Positions 1 through 9,396 of a stretch of 64,000 nt of DNA are shown piece by piece (position 1 is the first letter of the stretch; each line of letters begins with the position of its first letter). The notes under the pieces are model-generated. The model did no database searches. It was not told the origin of the DNA and saw nothing but the letters and a program-made list of their open reading frames with translations. The DNA comes from Bacteroidales bacterium. Lineage in GTDB: Bacteria > Bacteroidota > Bacteroidia > Bacteroidales > JAFGXI01. The translations under genes were made by a program, and so were the position numbers. The stretch spans positions 150,648 to 214,647 of the forward strand of contig JAFGXI010000009.1 of the NCBI GenBank assembly GCA_016936665.1. The letters run 5' to 3'.

Positions 1-72
1 TTACCTCCAGATTTGCTTTACCCAAGCTCTTTCTTGAATGATAAAGACAAAGATTGAAAATAGACAAAACTA

Positions 73-963
73 TTAATTAGGTTTATTTTCCCCCATTTTG
101 AAAAGCAACTCTTTTTCTTCTTTACTTAAACTGGAATAACCCGATTTGGATATTTTTTCAAGAACACGATTGATTTGATCTTGCTCGGCCGCTTTTTTAT
201 TTTTGTAGTCGTACTCCATGTTACCCGTCTTTTTATAACTCACTTTCAACTTTGGTTTGGGCTTGAAAATAGTTAATAAACCATCTAAAAAGCGTTCAAA
301 ACCCTTCGTTATCAAATGTCCTTTTTTGTATTGGCTAACAAACCACCACCCAAAAAAAGCACCTCCCAAATGCGCAATATGCCCACCGGCATTACCCCAA
401 GGAATACTAATAATATCTAGAACAATAGAAGCTACTGCAATATACTTTAGTTTAACTTTTCCTAAAAACATTAAGTACAACTCATATTCCGGAGCAAATA
501 ATGTTACGGCAATTACAATAGCCATTACCGACGCTGACGCACCTAAAACTCTTGCAAATTCGTTATTCTCAGATAATACAGGAATTAAATTATAACTAAT
601 AAAATAAAGCAAACCACCCGACAACCCTCCTAGTAAATAAACACTTAAAAGGTGTTTTTGGTCAATAAACTTTAAAAACAATTGCCCGAACCAAAACAGC
701 CACATCAAATTAAATAGCAAATGCCAAAACGATTCGTGCAAAAACATGTAAGTAACAATTCCCCAAATATGGCTCAAGAATTCACTGGTTCCTGCCCACA
801 AAGCAAAAAAATCGAAAACCGAAAAGAAACCTTTATATCCTAAAAAAAACAAAACAAGCCCAACCAGATGCAAAGCTACAAATACGCCTAGGTTAATATA
901 GATTAGCTGTGTTAAGTAAGAGCCTTTAGCAAAAGAGCGTTTTATGTCGTCGAGAATATTCAA
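73..963 (-). CDS. Rhomboid family intramembrane serine protease with DUF6576-like tail
   Basis: This is an integral membrane protease that would cleave transmembrane substrates within the bilayer; its substrate is unknown. About six hydrophobic helices fill residues 20-210. The rhomboid signature is present: H81 and N85 in HLLFN, the catalytic serine in GASAS (Ser143), and the catalytic His in AHLGG (about His198). A charged cytoplasmic tail ends in a short SLSKEEKELL-type motif seen in many Bacteroidota rhomboids (DUF6576-like). The start codon is TTG, two bases after the stop of the upstream rhomboid gene, which points to translational coupling. The 72 bases beyond its stop hold nothing I can assign. 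Confidence 0.93.
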   Translation of the reverse strand: MNILDDIKRSFAKGSYLTQLIYINLGVFVALHLVGLVLFFLGYKGFFSVFDFFALWAGTSEFLSHIWGIVTYMFLHESFWHLLFNLMWLFWFGQLFLKFIDQKHLLSVYLLGGLSGGLLYFISYNLIPVLSENNEFARVLGASASVMAIVIAVTLFAPEYELYLMFLGKVKLKYIAVASIVLDIISIPWGNAGGHIAHLGGAFFGWWFVSQYKKGHLITKGFERFLDGLLTIFKPKPKLKVSYKKTGNMEYDYKNKKAAEQDQINRVLEKISKSGYSSLSKEEKELLFKMGENKPN

Positions 964-965
964 AC

Positions 966-1718
966 CTAAAACTGTTTAAAATGCAAGTCTTTATTCTTCC
1001 AATATTTAATTAGGATAAAACCAAACAGCATGCCACCTAAATGCGCAAAGTGTGCTATATGATCGCCAGCTTGGTTTGCAAATCCACTATATAATTCTAC
1101 AGCGCCATAACCTAGAACAAACCATTTAGCTTTAACAGGAATAGCAAAATACAGATAAATTAATGCATTAGGAAACATCATGCCAAAGGCCAATAAAATG
1201 CCAAACACAGAGCCTGAAGCACCTATTGTGGACATATTGTATAGAACGTTTAAATTGGCTAAACCCGGATCGACAAAATTTTGACCGCTATCTAAAATTT
1301 GAAAACCTTCGTTAGCTATTTGCTGAATTGCCAATGGATCTACCCCAGTCGAAGCACCGGATATTCTTAACCAAGCTACCAATTGTTGTATTAGCCCGGC
1401 ACCAATTCCTGTAATCATGTAGTATGTTAAAAAGCGCTTAGGGCCCCAATAATTTTCGATAGCACTACCAAACATCCAAAACGCAAACATATTCATAAAT
1501 AAATGCGAAAAGCTACCATGCAAAAACATATAGCTTATAAATTGTATTGGCATAAACTGACTGGAACCAAAGTAAAACAGACCTAAATGCGTACCAAGAT
1601 CGTAATGATAGACTTTCTCTAAGGTGATCTGTGCAAAAAAAATTAACCCATTAATGATGAGTAAATTTTTAGTAACCACCGGCAATATATTGAATCCTCC
1701 CAATCGGAAATTATTCAT
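966..1718 (-). CDS. Rhomboid family intramembrane serine protease
   Basis: This is the second rhomboid protease of a tandem pair, 250 residues long, in the plasma membrane. H72 and N76 lie in the HxxxN motif after the first helices, the nucleophile Ser168 sits in GASGS, and His226 sits in AHLGG near the C-terminus, so the Ser-His dyad is intact. It has no soluble tail, unlike its downstream neighbour. The loop between residues 118 and 160 is longer than in GlpG. It starts with ATG and is preceded by a TAATTTTG promoter box 23 bases upstream, so it is probably the first gene of the two-gene unit. Confidence 0.93.
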   Translation of the reverse strand: MNNFRLGGFNILPVVTKNLLIINGLIFFAQITLEKVYHYDLGTHLGLFYFGSSQFMPIQFISYMFLHGSFSHLFMNMFAFWMFGSAIENYWGPKRFLTYYMITGIGAGLIQQLVAWLRISGASTGVDPLAIQQIANEGFQILDSGQNFVDPGLANLNVLYNMSTIGASGSVFGILLAFGMMFPNALIYLYFAIPVKAKWFVLGYGAVELYSGFANQAGDHIAHFAHLGGMLFGFILIKYWKNKDLHFKQF

Positions 1719-1740
1719 AATTGATGAATTAAATGAAATA

Positions 1741-1748
1741 CAAAATTA
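1741..1748 (-). promoter_or_regulatory. Bacteroidota -7 promoter box for the rhomboid pair
   Basis: On the minus strand this reads TAATTTTG, an exact match to the Bacteroidota TAnnTTTG -7 element. It lies 23 bases upstream of the rhomboid ATG. I see no good -33 TTTG at the usual spacing. Confidence 0.5.
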
Positions 1749-1876
1749 AACTATTAGAGACCAAAATCTTAACAAGAGCTTTTAAAAGTTCTTAAAAATT
1801 TAGCTCATACCAAAGACAACAAACCGAATCTTTGCTTGCTAATAAATCTTTATGAAGTCTTTTTATTGTACGTCTT

Positions 1877-3694
1877 TTATATTTTGAGTTGACGTTCTAT
1901 TTCGGCCTGATTCATCATAGTGAAAATTCGTTTTCCGCGAGGACAATAAGCCGGTTCTGTGGTTAAAAACAAATCGTTAACAAGCGTTTGCATTTCGGAA
2001 GTATTGAGCTTTTGGTAACCTACCGATGCTCTATAAGCCACCATTTTAGCCACAAATTTCTGACGCTCGTATTCAACGTTGGCATTAAACTGACTAAAAT
2101 CTTGTATCATTTGGTCTATTGCTTCAACGGCTTGTGCTTGCTTCATTTCGGCCGGTAAGCTTTGAATCGACATTTGTTGGTTTTCCAGTACAATTTGGTA
2201 TCCTATGGCATTAAGCTCGCTCATTAACTCTTCGACCATTAAACGGTAATCTTCAGAAATCTCTTTTTCGATAGGAAACACTAAAGCTTGTGATTCTAAT
2301 TTTTTATTTTGAAAGCGTTGCAAATAACGTTCGTACAAAATTCGATGATGCGCTCTTCGCTGATGAATTATCATAAGTGCTTTATCGGTTGTCGCCACTA
2401 TAAATTTAAGGGCGAACTGCATAACACTAACTTCTTGTTCGTTTGCACTCTTGGGCGAATCGAATATTTGATGTTGACGAGGCTCGGAATGCGAAATGTC
2501 GGCCATCATCTTTAACCAAGCCTGATGGTCGGTGGTGCTAGTTTTGTTATTAGAGTATTGCTCGCGAGGTGTCGAAAAACGTTTTTCTTCGAAAGGGTTA
2601 TATTCCGGATTGATATGAATACTCGGGATGGAAATTTCATTTTTCGATAAGTTCAGACTGCTCATAGGCAAATCTTCGGCTTCGAAATTCATCGACGATG
2701 AAAAATTAAATTTACCAATAGCTTCCCTGACCGTAGCTGCGATTATCTGAGCCAAAGCAGGTTCGTTTTCGAACTTAATTTCGGTTTTGGTCGGATGAAT
2801 ATTAATGTCGATATCTTGCGGATCGACTTCGAGTAAGATAAAAAATCGAGGTATCATATCGCTACTTAAAACATCGGCATAGGTATTTAAAACGGTTTTA
2901 AAAAAATACGGATGCTTCATGAAGCGGCCATTGGCAAAGAAAAACTGCTCGCCTCCTTTTTTAGTTGCTCGTTCGGGTTTACCAATAAAACCTGTTATTT
3001 TAATTAGTGGGCTTTCCGAGAATATAGGCACTAAATCTTTCGATAGATTTTTTCCAAAGATATTCTGAATGCGTTGCTTTAAATTACCTTTTGGTAGGTT
3101 ATAGACTTCTTTGTCGTCTTGCATCAGCACAAAGTGAATCTCAGGATTAACGATAGCTACACGATGAATTTCGTTGAGAATATGCGAAAACTCAATGCTA
3201 TCTTTTTTTAAAAATTTTCTTCTTGCAGGAATATTATAAAACAAATTTTTAACAATGAACTGACTGCCACTCTCGCAAGTTGACATTTCTTGTTTTTCCA
3301 ATTTAGATCCATTAATTACAACATGTGTTCCTAAATCCGAATCGTGAGTTTTTGTTTTAAGTTCAACTTGAGCAACGGCAGATATAGAAGCCAATGCTTC
3401 GCCACGAAAGCCCATGGTACGTATATTAAACAAATCGACAGCTTGACGAATTTTTGAGGTCGCATGACGTTCGAATGCTAATCTGGCATCGGTTTCAGTC
3501 ATCCCGCAACCATTATCGATAACCTGTATTAAGGTTCTTCCGGCATCTTTTACATGAATGGTAATTTTACTAGCTCCGGAGTCGAGAGCATTTTCTACCA
3601 ATTCTTTTATTACTGAAGCCGGACGTTGCACAACTTCGCCCGCTGCAATTTGATTGGCAACGGCATCGGGGAGCAACTGAATAATATCGGCCAT
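1877..3694 (-). CDS. mutL: DNA mismatch repair protein MutL
   Basis: MutL links MutS mismatch recognition to strand incision. The N-terminal GHKL ATPase is complete: ENALD at 34-38, DNGCGM at 60-65 and GFRGEAL at 95-101. The transducer domain follows to about 330, then a polar linker, then the C-terminal dimerisation domain. In the C-terminal domain the endonuclease motif DQHAxxExxxxE is altered: residues 444-455 read HQRRAHHRILYE. The usual CPHGRP motif reads CPRGKR at 584-589. Endonuclease activity is therefore doubtful; I recall similar changes in other Bacteroidota MutL proteins. Its start lies three bases after the small membrane-protein gene, so the two are co-transcribed. Confidence 0.97.
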   Translation of the reverse strand: MADIIQLLPDAVANQIAAGEVVQRPASVIKELVENALDSGASKITIHVKDAGRTLIQVIDNGCGMTETDARLAFERHATSKIRQAVDLFNIRTMGFRGEALASISAVAQVELKTKTHDSDLGTHVVINGSKLEKQEMSTCESGSQFIVKNLFYNIPARRKFLKKDSIEFSHILNEIHRVAIVNPEIHFVLMQDDKEVYNLPKGNLKQRIQNIFGKNLSKDLVPIFSESPLIKITGFIGKPERATKKGGEQFFFANGRFMKHPYFFKTVLNTYADVLSSDMIPRFFILLEVDPQDIDINIHPTKTEIKFENEPALAQIIAATVREAIGKFNFSSSMNFEAEDLPMSSLNLSKNEISIPSIHINPEYNPFEEKRFSTPREQYSNNKTSTTDHQAWLKMMADISHSEPRQHQIFDSPKSANEQEVSVMQFALKFIVATTDKALMIIHQRRAHHRILYERYLQRFQNKKLESQALVFPIEKEISEDYRLMVEELMSELNAIGYQIVLENQQMSIQSLPAEMKQAQAVEAIDQMIQDFSQFNANVEYERQKFVAKMVAYRASVGYQKLNTSEMQTLVNDLFLTTEPAYCPRGKRIFTMMNQAEIERQLKI

Positions 3695-3697
3695 AAA

Positions 3698-4000
3698 CTA
3701 AAAGTTAGCGATAGTTTTATCGAAGATCATGTATAAAATAGCCGCCAACAAACCTATCGTCAAAATGCGAATATACATTCTGAGTCTGTTTTCTTTTCGT
3801 TCGGCATATTTTTGTTTAATGTAATTGGTTCGTATATTGATACGCCTGGCTTTTATCTCGGAATCATCGGAATAAACAGCTTCTCCATTGGCCTGTCGCT
3901 CATTTTTGCGTTCTTCCAGTTTTTCCAATTCCGGATCGTAAAACCTTGGCTTATAATTAAAACTTCTATGTCGTGGTAATTTAAAAAAATGCGAAATCAT
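3698..4000 (-). CDS. Small single-pass membrane protein encoded just upstream of mutL
   Basis: This is a 100-residue protein of unknown function. It has a basic N-terminus (residues 1-20), a highly charged middle (20-75) and one hydrophobic helix at about 76-93, so it is probably anchored by its C-terminus with most of the chain in the cytoplasm. I recognise it as a recurrent small neighbour of mutL in Bacteroidota but know no assigned role. It is three bases upstream of mutL and carries the promoter box of the unit, so the mutL transcript probably begins here. Confidence 0.75.
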   Translation of the reverse strand: MISHFFKLPRHRSFNYKPRFYDPELEKLEERKNERQANGEAVYSDDSEIKARRINIRTNYIKQKYAERKENRLRMYIRILTIGLLAAILYMIFDKTIANF

Positions 4001-4017
4001 AATAAGGAGATTTAATG

Positions 4018-4025
4018 CAAAGTTA
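4018..4025 (-). promoter_or_regulatory. -7 promoter box for the small-membrane-protein/mutL unit
   Basis: The minus strand reads TAACTTTG, an exact TAnnTTTG match, 18 bases upstream of the ATG. The -33 region is not clear. Confidence 0.5.
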
Positions 4026-4079
4026 CTAAAAAGGCTTAAGTAAATCGATAACTACCGGCTTAAGATCAAAAAAAACAGC

Positions 4080-6410
4080 TTAGAGTCTTATCCCCAAAAC
4101 AATCAGGTCGTCCACTTGAATATGTTGAGCTTTCCATACATCAAATGCTTGTTGAATATTTTGTTTTTGTTGCGCCATAGGTAAATGCGCACTATCTAAA
4201 AGCAGTTCTTTAAAGGGTTTGTATTTAAATTTTTTCTCCATCGGTCCACCAAACTGATCGGCAAATCCATCGGAAAATAAATAAACTTGATCGTCTTCTT
4301 CGTATTGAATCTCTATGGCTTTGAAATTGTCCATTTTTTTATAAATAGCTATTGGCATTTTGTCGGGTTTCAGTTCGTATAGCAATTTAGAGCTTTGTGT
4401 TTTAAATTCTGAATTATCCGATAAAATAATGCGATCTGTATTTTCGTCGTTTAAAAGTTTTAATTCGGAATTTTTAATTAAATATATTGGATTATTTGCT
4501 CCCGAAAACTGCAATAAATTTTTCTGATGATTAATTGAAATTATAGCCATATCCATACCATCTTTTTGCTCTTGTTCTGCTCCAGTTTGCTTAAGCGTTT
4601 TTATAATTTCTTCACGAAGTTTATCAAGAATAATATTGGTTTTGATAATCTTTTCTTTTAAAACTATCTCTCTTAAAAACGAAATGCCCAGCATACTCAT
4701 AAAAGCTCCCGGCACGCCATGTCCTGTACAATCTGCAACCGCAATAATCGTATGGTTTTCTGTGCTTGTCCACCAATAAAAATCGCCACTAACTTTATCT
4801 TTTGGTTTAAACAACACAAAATAGTCTTTTAGGTCGATCGAAGGCTTGTTGCGATTAGGCAGTACTGCATTTTGTAATCGAGTAGCATAGTTGATACTTT
4901 CCGACAATTCGTGGTGAATTTGCTCTATTTTATCTTTTTGTTGAACAACAATGTCTTTTTGCTCAGTGAGCAAACGATTGGCTTTTTGCTTCTGAAGATA
5001 TAAGCGAGCAACAAAGACAACAAACAATAAGACTAATACAAAACCGGTGAACCAAAGATTACGTTGCTTACGCTGAGCCTCTTTTTCGATGTTTATGTTG
5101 CTTATTTCGGCATTCTTCAGCTCTATTTGTTTAGCATTGGCCATACTATCCACCGCCGATTTTTTCTCGTACTGATATTTGGTTTCGAGTTTTGCAATGG
5201 AGGTAGTGTTTTCTTCATTAAAAATACTGTCTTTCAGCAAATAATACTTCTCTTGGTAGTCCATGGCCTTTTTATATTGTCCCAAGCCATTATAGGCTTC
5301 TGACAAATGTCCATTTGCTTCTTTTTCAATGTTTAAGGCTCCTATTTCTTTTGAAAGTTTTAGAGATTGATTAGCATAATTAATTGCCTTATTATATTGT
5401 TTAAGCTCATTATACAGATTTGCGATATTAGCAAGGTTAGTTGCCATTCCATCTTTGTTGTCAATCTCTTCGTATATTTTCAGAGCGTTTTCATAATACT
5501 CTAATGCTTTTATGAAGTTGTCTTGATAAAAATATATAGCACCTATATTCCCCAAATTAGTTGCAATACCACTTTTATCACCAATTTCTTCCTTAATTTT
5601 TAACGCTTTTTCATAGTATTTCAACGCTTTAGTATAATTATTTTGCTTTGCATAAACGATGCCCATGTTCCCAAGGTTAGTTGCAATTCCATCTTTATCG
5701 CCAATTTCTTCAACCAACTTCAGTGCTTTTTCGTAATATTTCAAAGCTTTTGAATAATTCCTCTGATTGTGATGAATTATCCCGATGTTGCCAAGATTTT
5801 TTGCTATTCCAATATTATCGCCAATTTCTTCGTATATTTTTAAAGCTTTGCTATAGTATTCTAACGCTTCTGGGTAATTGCTTTGGTTCTCGTATATAAC
5901 TCCAATATTTCCGAGATTTATCGCAATTTCATTTTTATCTTCCAACTCTTTAACAACGTTCAACGCTTTCTTAAAATATTCCAAGGTTTTGAAGTAATTG
6001 CTTTGATTTGCGTATATAATTCCTATATTTCTAAAACTGGTAGCAATATTCTTTTTATAACCTATTTCTTCATATATGTTCAGGGCTTTTTTAAAATAGT
6101 CGAGCGCAATAGAATTATCGTTTCGAATAGCGAAAATTATACCTATACTATTTAAAGATTCTGCTTCGAGATTTCTATTTTTTAGTGTTTGTGCTGTATT
6201 TAAGGCATTGTTAAAATATACTAATGCTGAATCGGGTTTTATATATTCGTATTGCTCACCTAATTTTAATATTGCTTTTACCAAATTGGTATCTTGTTTT
6301 GCAATAGCTATAGCTTGTTTTAGACTGTCTACTATATGATGGTCTTGAGCAAATGTACTTGCTAAATGCAAGTTTAAAGTTATAAGTATAAAGAGTAGTA
6401 TTTTTTTCAT
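4080..6410 (-). CDS. TPR-repeat, membrane-anchored SpoIIE/PP2C-type protein phosphatase
   Basis: This is probably a sensor phosphatase that dephosphorylates a serine/threonine-phosphorylated partner such as an anti-sigma-factor antagonist; the partner is not identifiable here. A signal peptide (1-21) precedes about eight 40-residue TPR units between residues 86 and 405, predicted periplasmic. A membrane helix (about 451-471) and a short coiled coil follow. The cytoplasmic SpoIIE domain runs from about 530 to the end, with SGDFYWW, ADCTGHGVPGAFM and LFSDGFADQFGG supplying the metal-binding acids. The TPR units are unusually alike, consistent with recent internal duplication. It lies 13 bases downstream of a paralogue with the same architecture, so the two form an operon. 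Confidence 0.88.
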   Translation of the reverse strand: MKKILLFILITLNLHLASTFAQDHHIVDSLKQAIAIAKQDTNLVKAILKLGEQYEYIKPDSALVYFNNALNTAQTLKNRNLEAESLNSIGIIFAIRNDNSIALDYFKKALNIYEEIGYKKNIATSFRNIGIIYANQSNYFKTLEYFKKALNVVKELEDKNEIAINLGNIGVIYENQSNYPEALEYYSKALKIYEEIGDNIGIAKNLGNIGIIHHNQRNYSKALKYYEKALKLVEEIGDKDGIATNLGNMGIVYAKQNNYTKALKYYEKALKIKEEIGDKSGIATNLGNIGAIYFYQDNFIKALEYYENALKIYEEIDNKDGMATNLANIANLYNELKQYNKAINYANQSLKLSKEIGALNIEKEANGHLSEAYNGLGQYKKAMDYQEKYYLLKDSIFNEENTTSIAKLETKYQYEKKSAVDSMANAKQIELKNAEISNINIEKEAQRKQRNLWFTGFVLVLLFVVFVARLYLQKQKANRLLTEQKDIVVQQKDKIEQIHHELSESINYATRLQNAVLPNRNKPSIDLKDYFVLFKPKDKVSGDFYWWTSTENHTIIAVADCTGHGVPGAFMSMLGISFLREIVLKEKIIKTNIILDKLREEIIKTLKQTGAEQEQKDGMDMAIISINHQKNLLQFSGANNPIYLIKNSELKLLNDENTDRIILSDNSEFKTQSSKLLYELKPDKMPIAIYKKMDNFKAIEIQYEEDDQVYLFSDGFADQFGGPMEKKFKYKPFKELLLDSAHLPMAQQKQNIQQAFDVWKAQHIQVDDLIVLGIRL

Positions 6411-6423
6411 TTGTATAGCGTGT

Positions 6424-8709
6424 CTATATTCTTATACCTAAAACTAGAACATCGTCTACTTGTTCGTGATGACCCTTCCAATGGTCGAACGTATTTTGTA
6501 TTGCTTGCTTTTGTTCTCTCATAGGCAAATGAGCATTTTCTAAAATAAGACGTTTAAACGATTTGTACTTAAACTTTTTCCCTTTAGGATGTTCGCCTCC
6601 AAACTGATCGGCATAACCATCGGAAAACATATAGATTTGGTCGCCGGGCTCTGCTTTGAGTTCGATTGTATTAAAGCGATCCATTCGTTCGTATATGGCT
6701 ATAGGCATTTTATCTGGTCTTAACTCATACAAATACAAGCTATTATCTGTAGTTTCTTCGAACAATACCAGCTTTTCTGTTTCGGGCAACACTCGGGGGG
6801 TAACCCAGTAAATAGGATTATTTGCACCGGAAAATTGCACTGTTTTAGTTGATTGATGAATACTGACAACGGCCATATCCATGCCATCTTTTTGTTCGCC
6901 AGATTCTCCTTTTTGTTTGAGAGACTGGATAATCTCTTTTCTCAGTTTTCTTAAAATCACACCAGGATGTGTAATATATTCTCTAACAACAATCTCTCTT
7001 AATTTAGAAATTCCCAAAGTACTCATAAATGCCCCCGGGACGCCGTGTCCGGTAGAGTCGGCAGCTGCCACAACAGTGTGACCCTCGATGTGATTCCACC
7101 AGTAAAAATCGCCACTTACAACATCTCGAGGTCTGTAAAATAAAAAATAATCGCTTAAATGTTCTTTAATGACATCGGCCTGTGGCAACAATGACGATTG
7201 AATACGCTCTGCATAGTCGATACTCTTTGTTAAGTGGGTGTGCAACTCTACCAAATTGTCTTTTTGGTCTTCGAGTAAATTTTTTTGGTTTTCTATTTCA
7301 TCGCGTTGGGTTAGTATTTCTTCGTTTTGTTCGTTGAGTTCTGCATTTTTCAGCATTAATTCGTCTTGCAATTTTTGTAAAACCTGATGGGCTTTTTTCT
7401 TTTGTCGAAAATTTTGATAAACATACAAAGCAACTCCCGAAACCAGAATAAAAACGATTAAAAAGAAGTTTCTTAAATTCTTTTCTTTCGATGCGATTAT
7501 GTGTTGTTTTTCAATTTCAATTTCTGCTTTTTCGAGCGCTTGTTTTTGGGTTTCTATTTCCTGTACTTTTTTAGTAAACCGATATTTAGCTTCCATACTC
7601 TGGGTTAAAGCCATTCGATCTTTATCGTATAATTCTTCTAGTAAATCGATATACTTGTGCTGATAGTCGAATGCTTGTGCCAGATTACCTTTTTGAAAAG
7701 CAATATCTAACAGATATCCATAAGCAAATTTTTCTTCCTCAAGCAAATTCAGATTTTGAGCAATATTTAGTGAATGTTTAGCATATTGATCTGCTTCATT
7801 CAAATATAGTCGCTTATGCGTGGCATCGTATTGTTCTAGAAAAAGATTAGCAATATTTCCATAACTCTGAGCTATAGCACGCTGATTATTAATTTTCTCT
7901 TTAAGCTGAAGCGATTGCTGATAATATTTCAAGGCTTCGTCGAAGTGCGATTGCTTCATACGAATATTGCCAATATTGTTAAGATTCATAGCCATACCGG
8001 AAGTATCTTTCGATTGCTGATTTATTTCGAAGGCTATATTGAAATATTCGATGGCTTTTTCGTAATTGCCTTGCCGCTTAGCTAATATGCCCAAATTATT
8101 AATGTTATTGGCCATACCCGGCAAGTTGTGTTTCTGAGAGTTATAATTTAATGCATTGCTAAAATATTCTTCGGCTTCTTTATAATTCTTTTGGCTTAAA
8201 TGAACCACACCAATATTGTGCAAACTCTTTGTCATGCCCACAGTATCTTTTGCTTTTTCGTAGGTTTTCTGAGATAGAATATAGTACTCAAGTGTTTTGT
8301 CGTAAGCCCCTAAGTAGTAGTTTATTGTGCCAATTTCTCCATAAACATGCGCTGCAAGCGAAAGGCTATCGGTTGCTAAAAATAAACTTAAAGCAACTTC
8401 GTAAAAGTTCTTGGCTAACTCATAATCTTCGTTGTGTGAATAGATTTCTGCAAATAATTCTTGTGTTTTTGCCATCCAAAGCGTATCGCGCTTTTTTAGA
8501 GCAAAACTGTAAGATTGTATTAATTGTTCAACCGCTTCGTCTGTTTTATTCTGATCGAAATATTGTTTTGCTATTTTATATTGAAGCATCACTCTTTCGC
8601 TGGTATCTTTGGTAACAGACAATAAAGTTTTCAGGCTATCGAGTGAGTTCGCTTCGAGCCATTGACTAAAAATAAATAAGACAAAAAATATATATCTGGA
8701 TAGCCTCAT
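6424..8709 (-). CDS. TPR-repeat, membrane-anchored SpoIIE/PP2C-type protein phosphatase (paralogue)
   Basis: This is the paralogue and upstream partner of the adjacent TPR-phosphatase gene. It has a signal peptide (about 1-22), TPR units over roughly residues 40-370 that are more diverged than those of its neighbour, a membrane helix near 425-445 and a long coiled coil (about 446-510). The C-terminal SpoIIE/PP2C domain has GDFYWW, ADSTGHGVPGAFM and MFSDGYADQFGG. The longer coiled coil could transmit a signal or mediate dimerisation. The substrate is unknown. I see no dedicated anti-sigma factor or STAS protein beside it. Confidence 0.88.
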   Translation of the reverse strand: MRLSRYIFFVLFIFSQWLEANSLDSLKTLLSVTKDTSERVMLQYKIAKQYFDQNKTDEAVEQLIQSYSFALKKRDTLWMAKTQELFAEIYSHNEDYELAKNFYEVALSLFLATDSLSLAAHVYGEIGTINYYLGAYDKTLEYYILSQKTYEKAKDTVGMTKSLHNIGVVHLSQKNYKEAEEYFSNALNYNSQKHNLPGMANNINNLGILAKRQGNYEKAIEYFNIAFEINQQSKDTSGMAMNLNNIGNIRMKQSHFDEALKYYQQSLQLKEKINNQRAIAQSYGNIANLFLEQYDATHKRLYLNEADQYAKHSLNIAQNLNLLEEEKFAYGYLLDIAFQKGNLAQAFDYQHKYIDLLEELYDKDRMALTQSMEAKYRFTKKVQEIETQKQALEKAEIEIEKQHIIASKEKNLRNFFLIVFILVSGVALYVYQNFRQKKKAHQVLQKLQDELMLKNAELNEQNEEILTQRDEIENQKNLLEDQKDNLVELHTHLTKSIDYAERIQSSLLPQADVIKEHLSDYFLFYRPRDVVSGDFYWWNHIEGHTVVAAADSTGHGVPGAFMSTLGISKLREIVVREYITHPGVILRKLRKEIIQSLKQKGESGEQKDGMDMAVVSIHQSTKTVQFSGANNPIYWVTPRVLPETEKLVLFEETTDNSLYLYELRPDKMPIAIYERMDRFNTIELKAEPGDQIYMFSDGYADQFGGEHPKGKKFKYKSFKRLILENAHLPMREQKQAIQNTFDHWKGHHEQVDDVLVLGIRI

Positions 8710-8772
8710 TGGATTACAAATCCTTCAATTGTATGGCTAAAACTAATAAAAAAAAGCGATTATTCTATGCTT

Positions 8773-9378
8773 TTAAGATTTAATCCAATAAGGGTAATTA
8801 AGTTTGGCCGATTCGAGCACGTTATAAAATGAACGAGCCCACCAATTTCGAAAATTTAATCCTCCGGCTTCACCCCTAATTCGCTTGATAAGATAAGAAT
8901 CTCCTGTTTCGCTATCGAAAAAACAAAGCCAAACCACTGCCAAATTTTTGAAATAACTCATAGATTCAACAACCATTAATAAACCAAGCCCTTTATGATT
9001 AGGATTGGCATATGCTTTCAAAATCGGCCGAATATCTTCTTCACCTAATTCTGTGTCAAAATCTTCGTCGGATATTTTCTCGTAAATATCGAACTCACTG
9101 TTTCGTTTATTAACAATAGAAAAATCGTAATTAATCTGCTTCATTCTAAATGCGTCGGACAAATTGTATTTTCGGCGTTCCTTTTCGAACATATAATTCC
9201 AATCCGGGAAATGAAAGTCTTGTATTTTTGCTTTCTGATTAAAACCAAAAGTACCAATAAACTGAGCATTGGTAAAATCCAAACCATAAAACGTCAATTG
9301 TTTAGATTTGAAAATTTGATCTTGAGCATATATTTTAGTTAAAACTATAATGAGACTTAAAAGCAGGAATTTTTTCAC
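8773..9378 (-). CDS. Secreted protein of unknown function
   Basis: A 201-residue protein with a clean signal peptide (about 1-18, ending in YAQ), so it is exported to the periplasm or outer membrane. The mature part is soluble, rich in aromatic and charged residues, and has no lipobox or membrane segment. I do not recognise a domain with confidence. The start is a GTG directly before the MKKFLLL-type signal. It lies 18 bases downstream of the HsdR_N-like gene on the same strand and could be read from the same transcript. Confidence 0.6.
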   Translation of the reverse strand: MKKFLLLSLIIVLTKIYAQDQIFKSKQLTFYGLDFTNAQFIGTFGFNQKAKIQDFHFPDWNYMFEKERRKYNLSDAFRMKQINYDFSIVNKRNSEFDIYEKISDEDFDTELGEEDIRPILKAYANPNHKGLGLLMVVESMSYFKNLAVVWLCFFDSETGDSYLIKRIRGEAGGLNFRNWWARSFYNVLESAKLNYPYWIKS

Positions 9379-9396
9379 AGGTTAAATCATTAATAA

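Noticed and set aside
5300..6180. Tandem DNA repeat or CRISPR-like array
   Set aside because: The periodicity is 120 bases and in frame, encoding 40-residue TPR units inside one gene; there are no short identical repeats with unique spacers.
8229..8615. Plus-strand open frame of 128 codons
   Set aside because: It lies wholly within the antisense of the TPR-phosphatase gene, with no promoter, no family resemblance and low-complexity composition.
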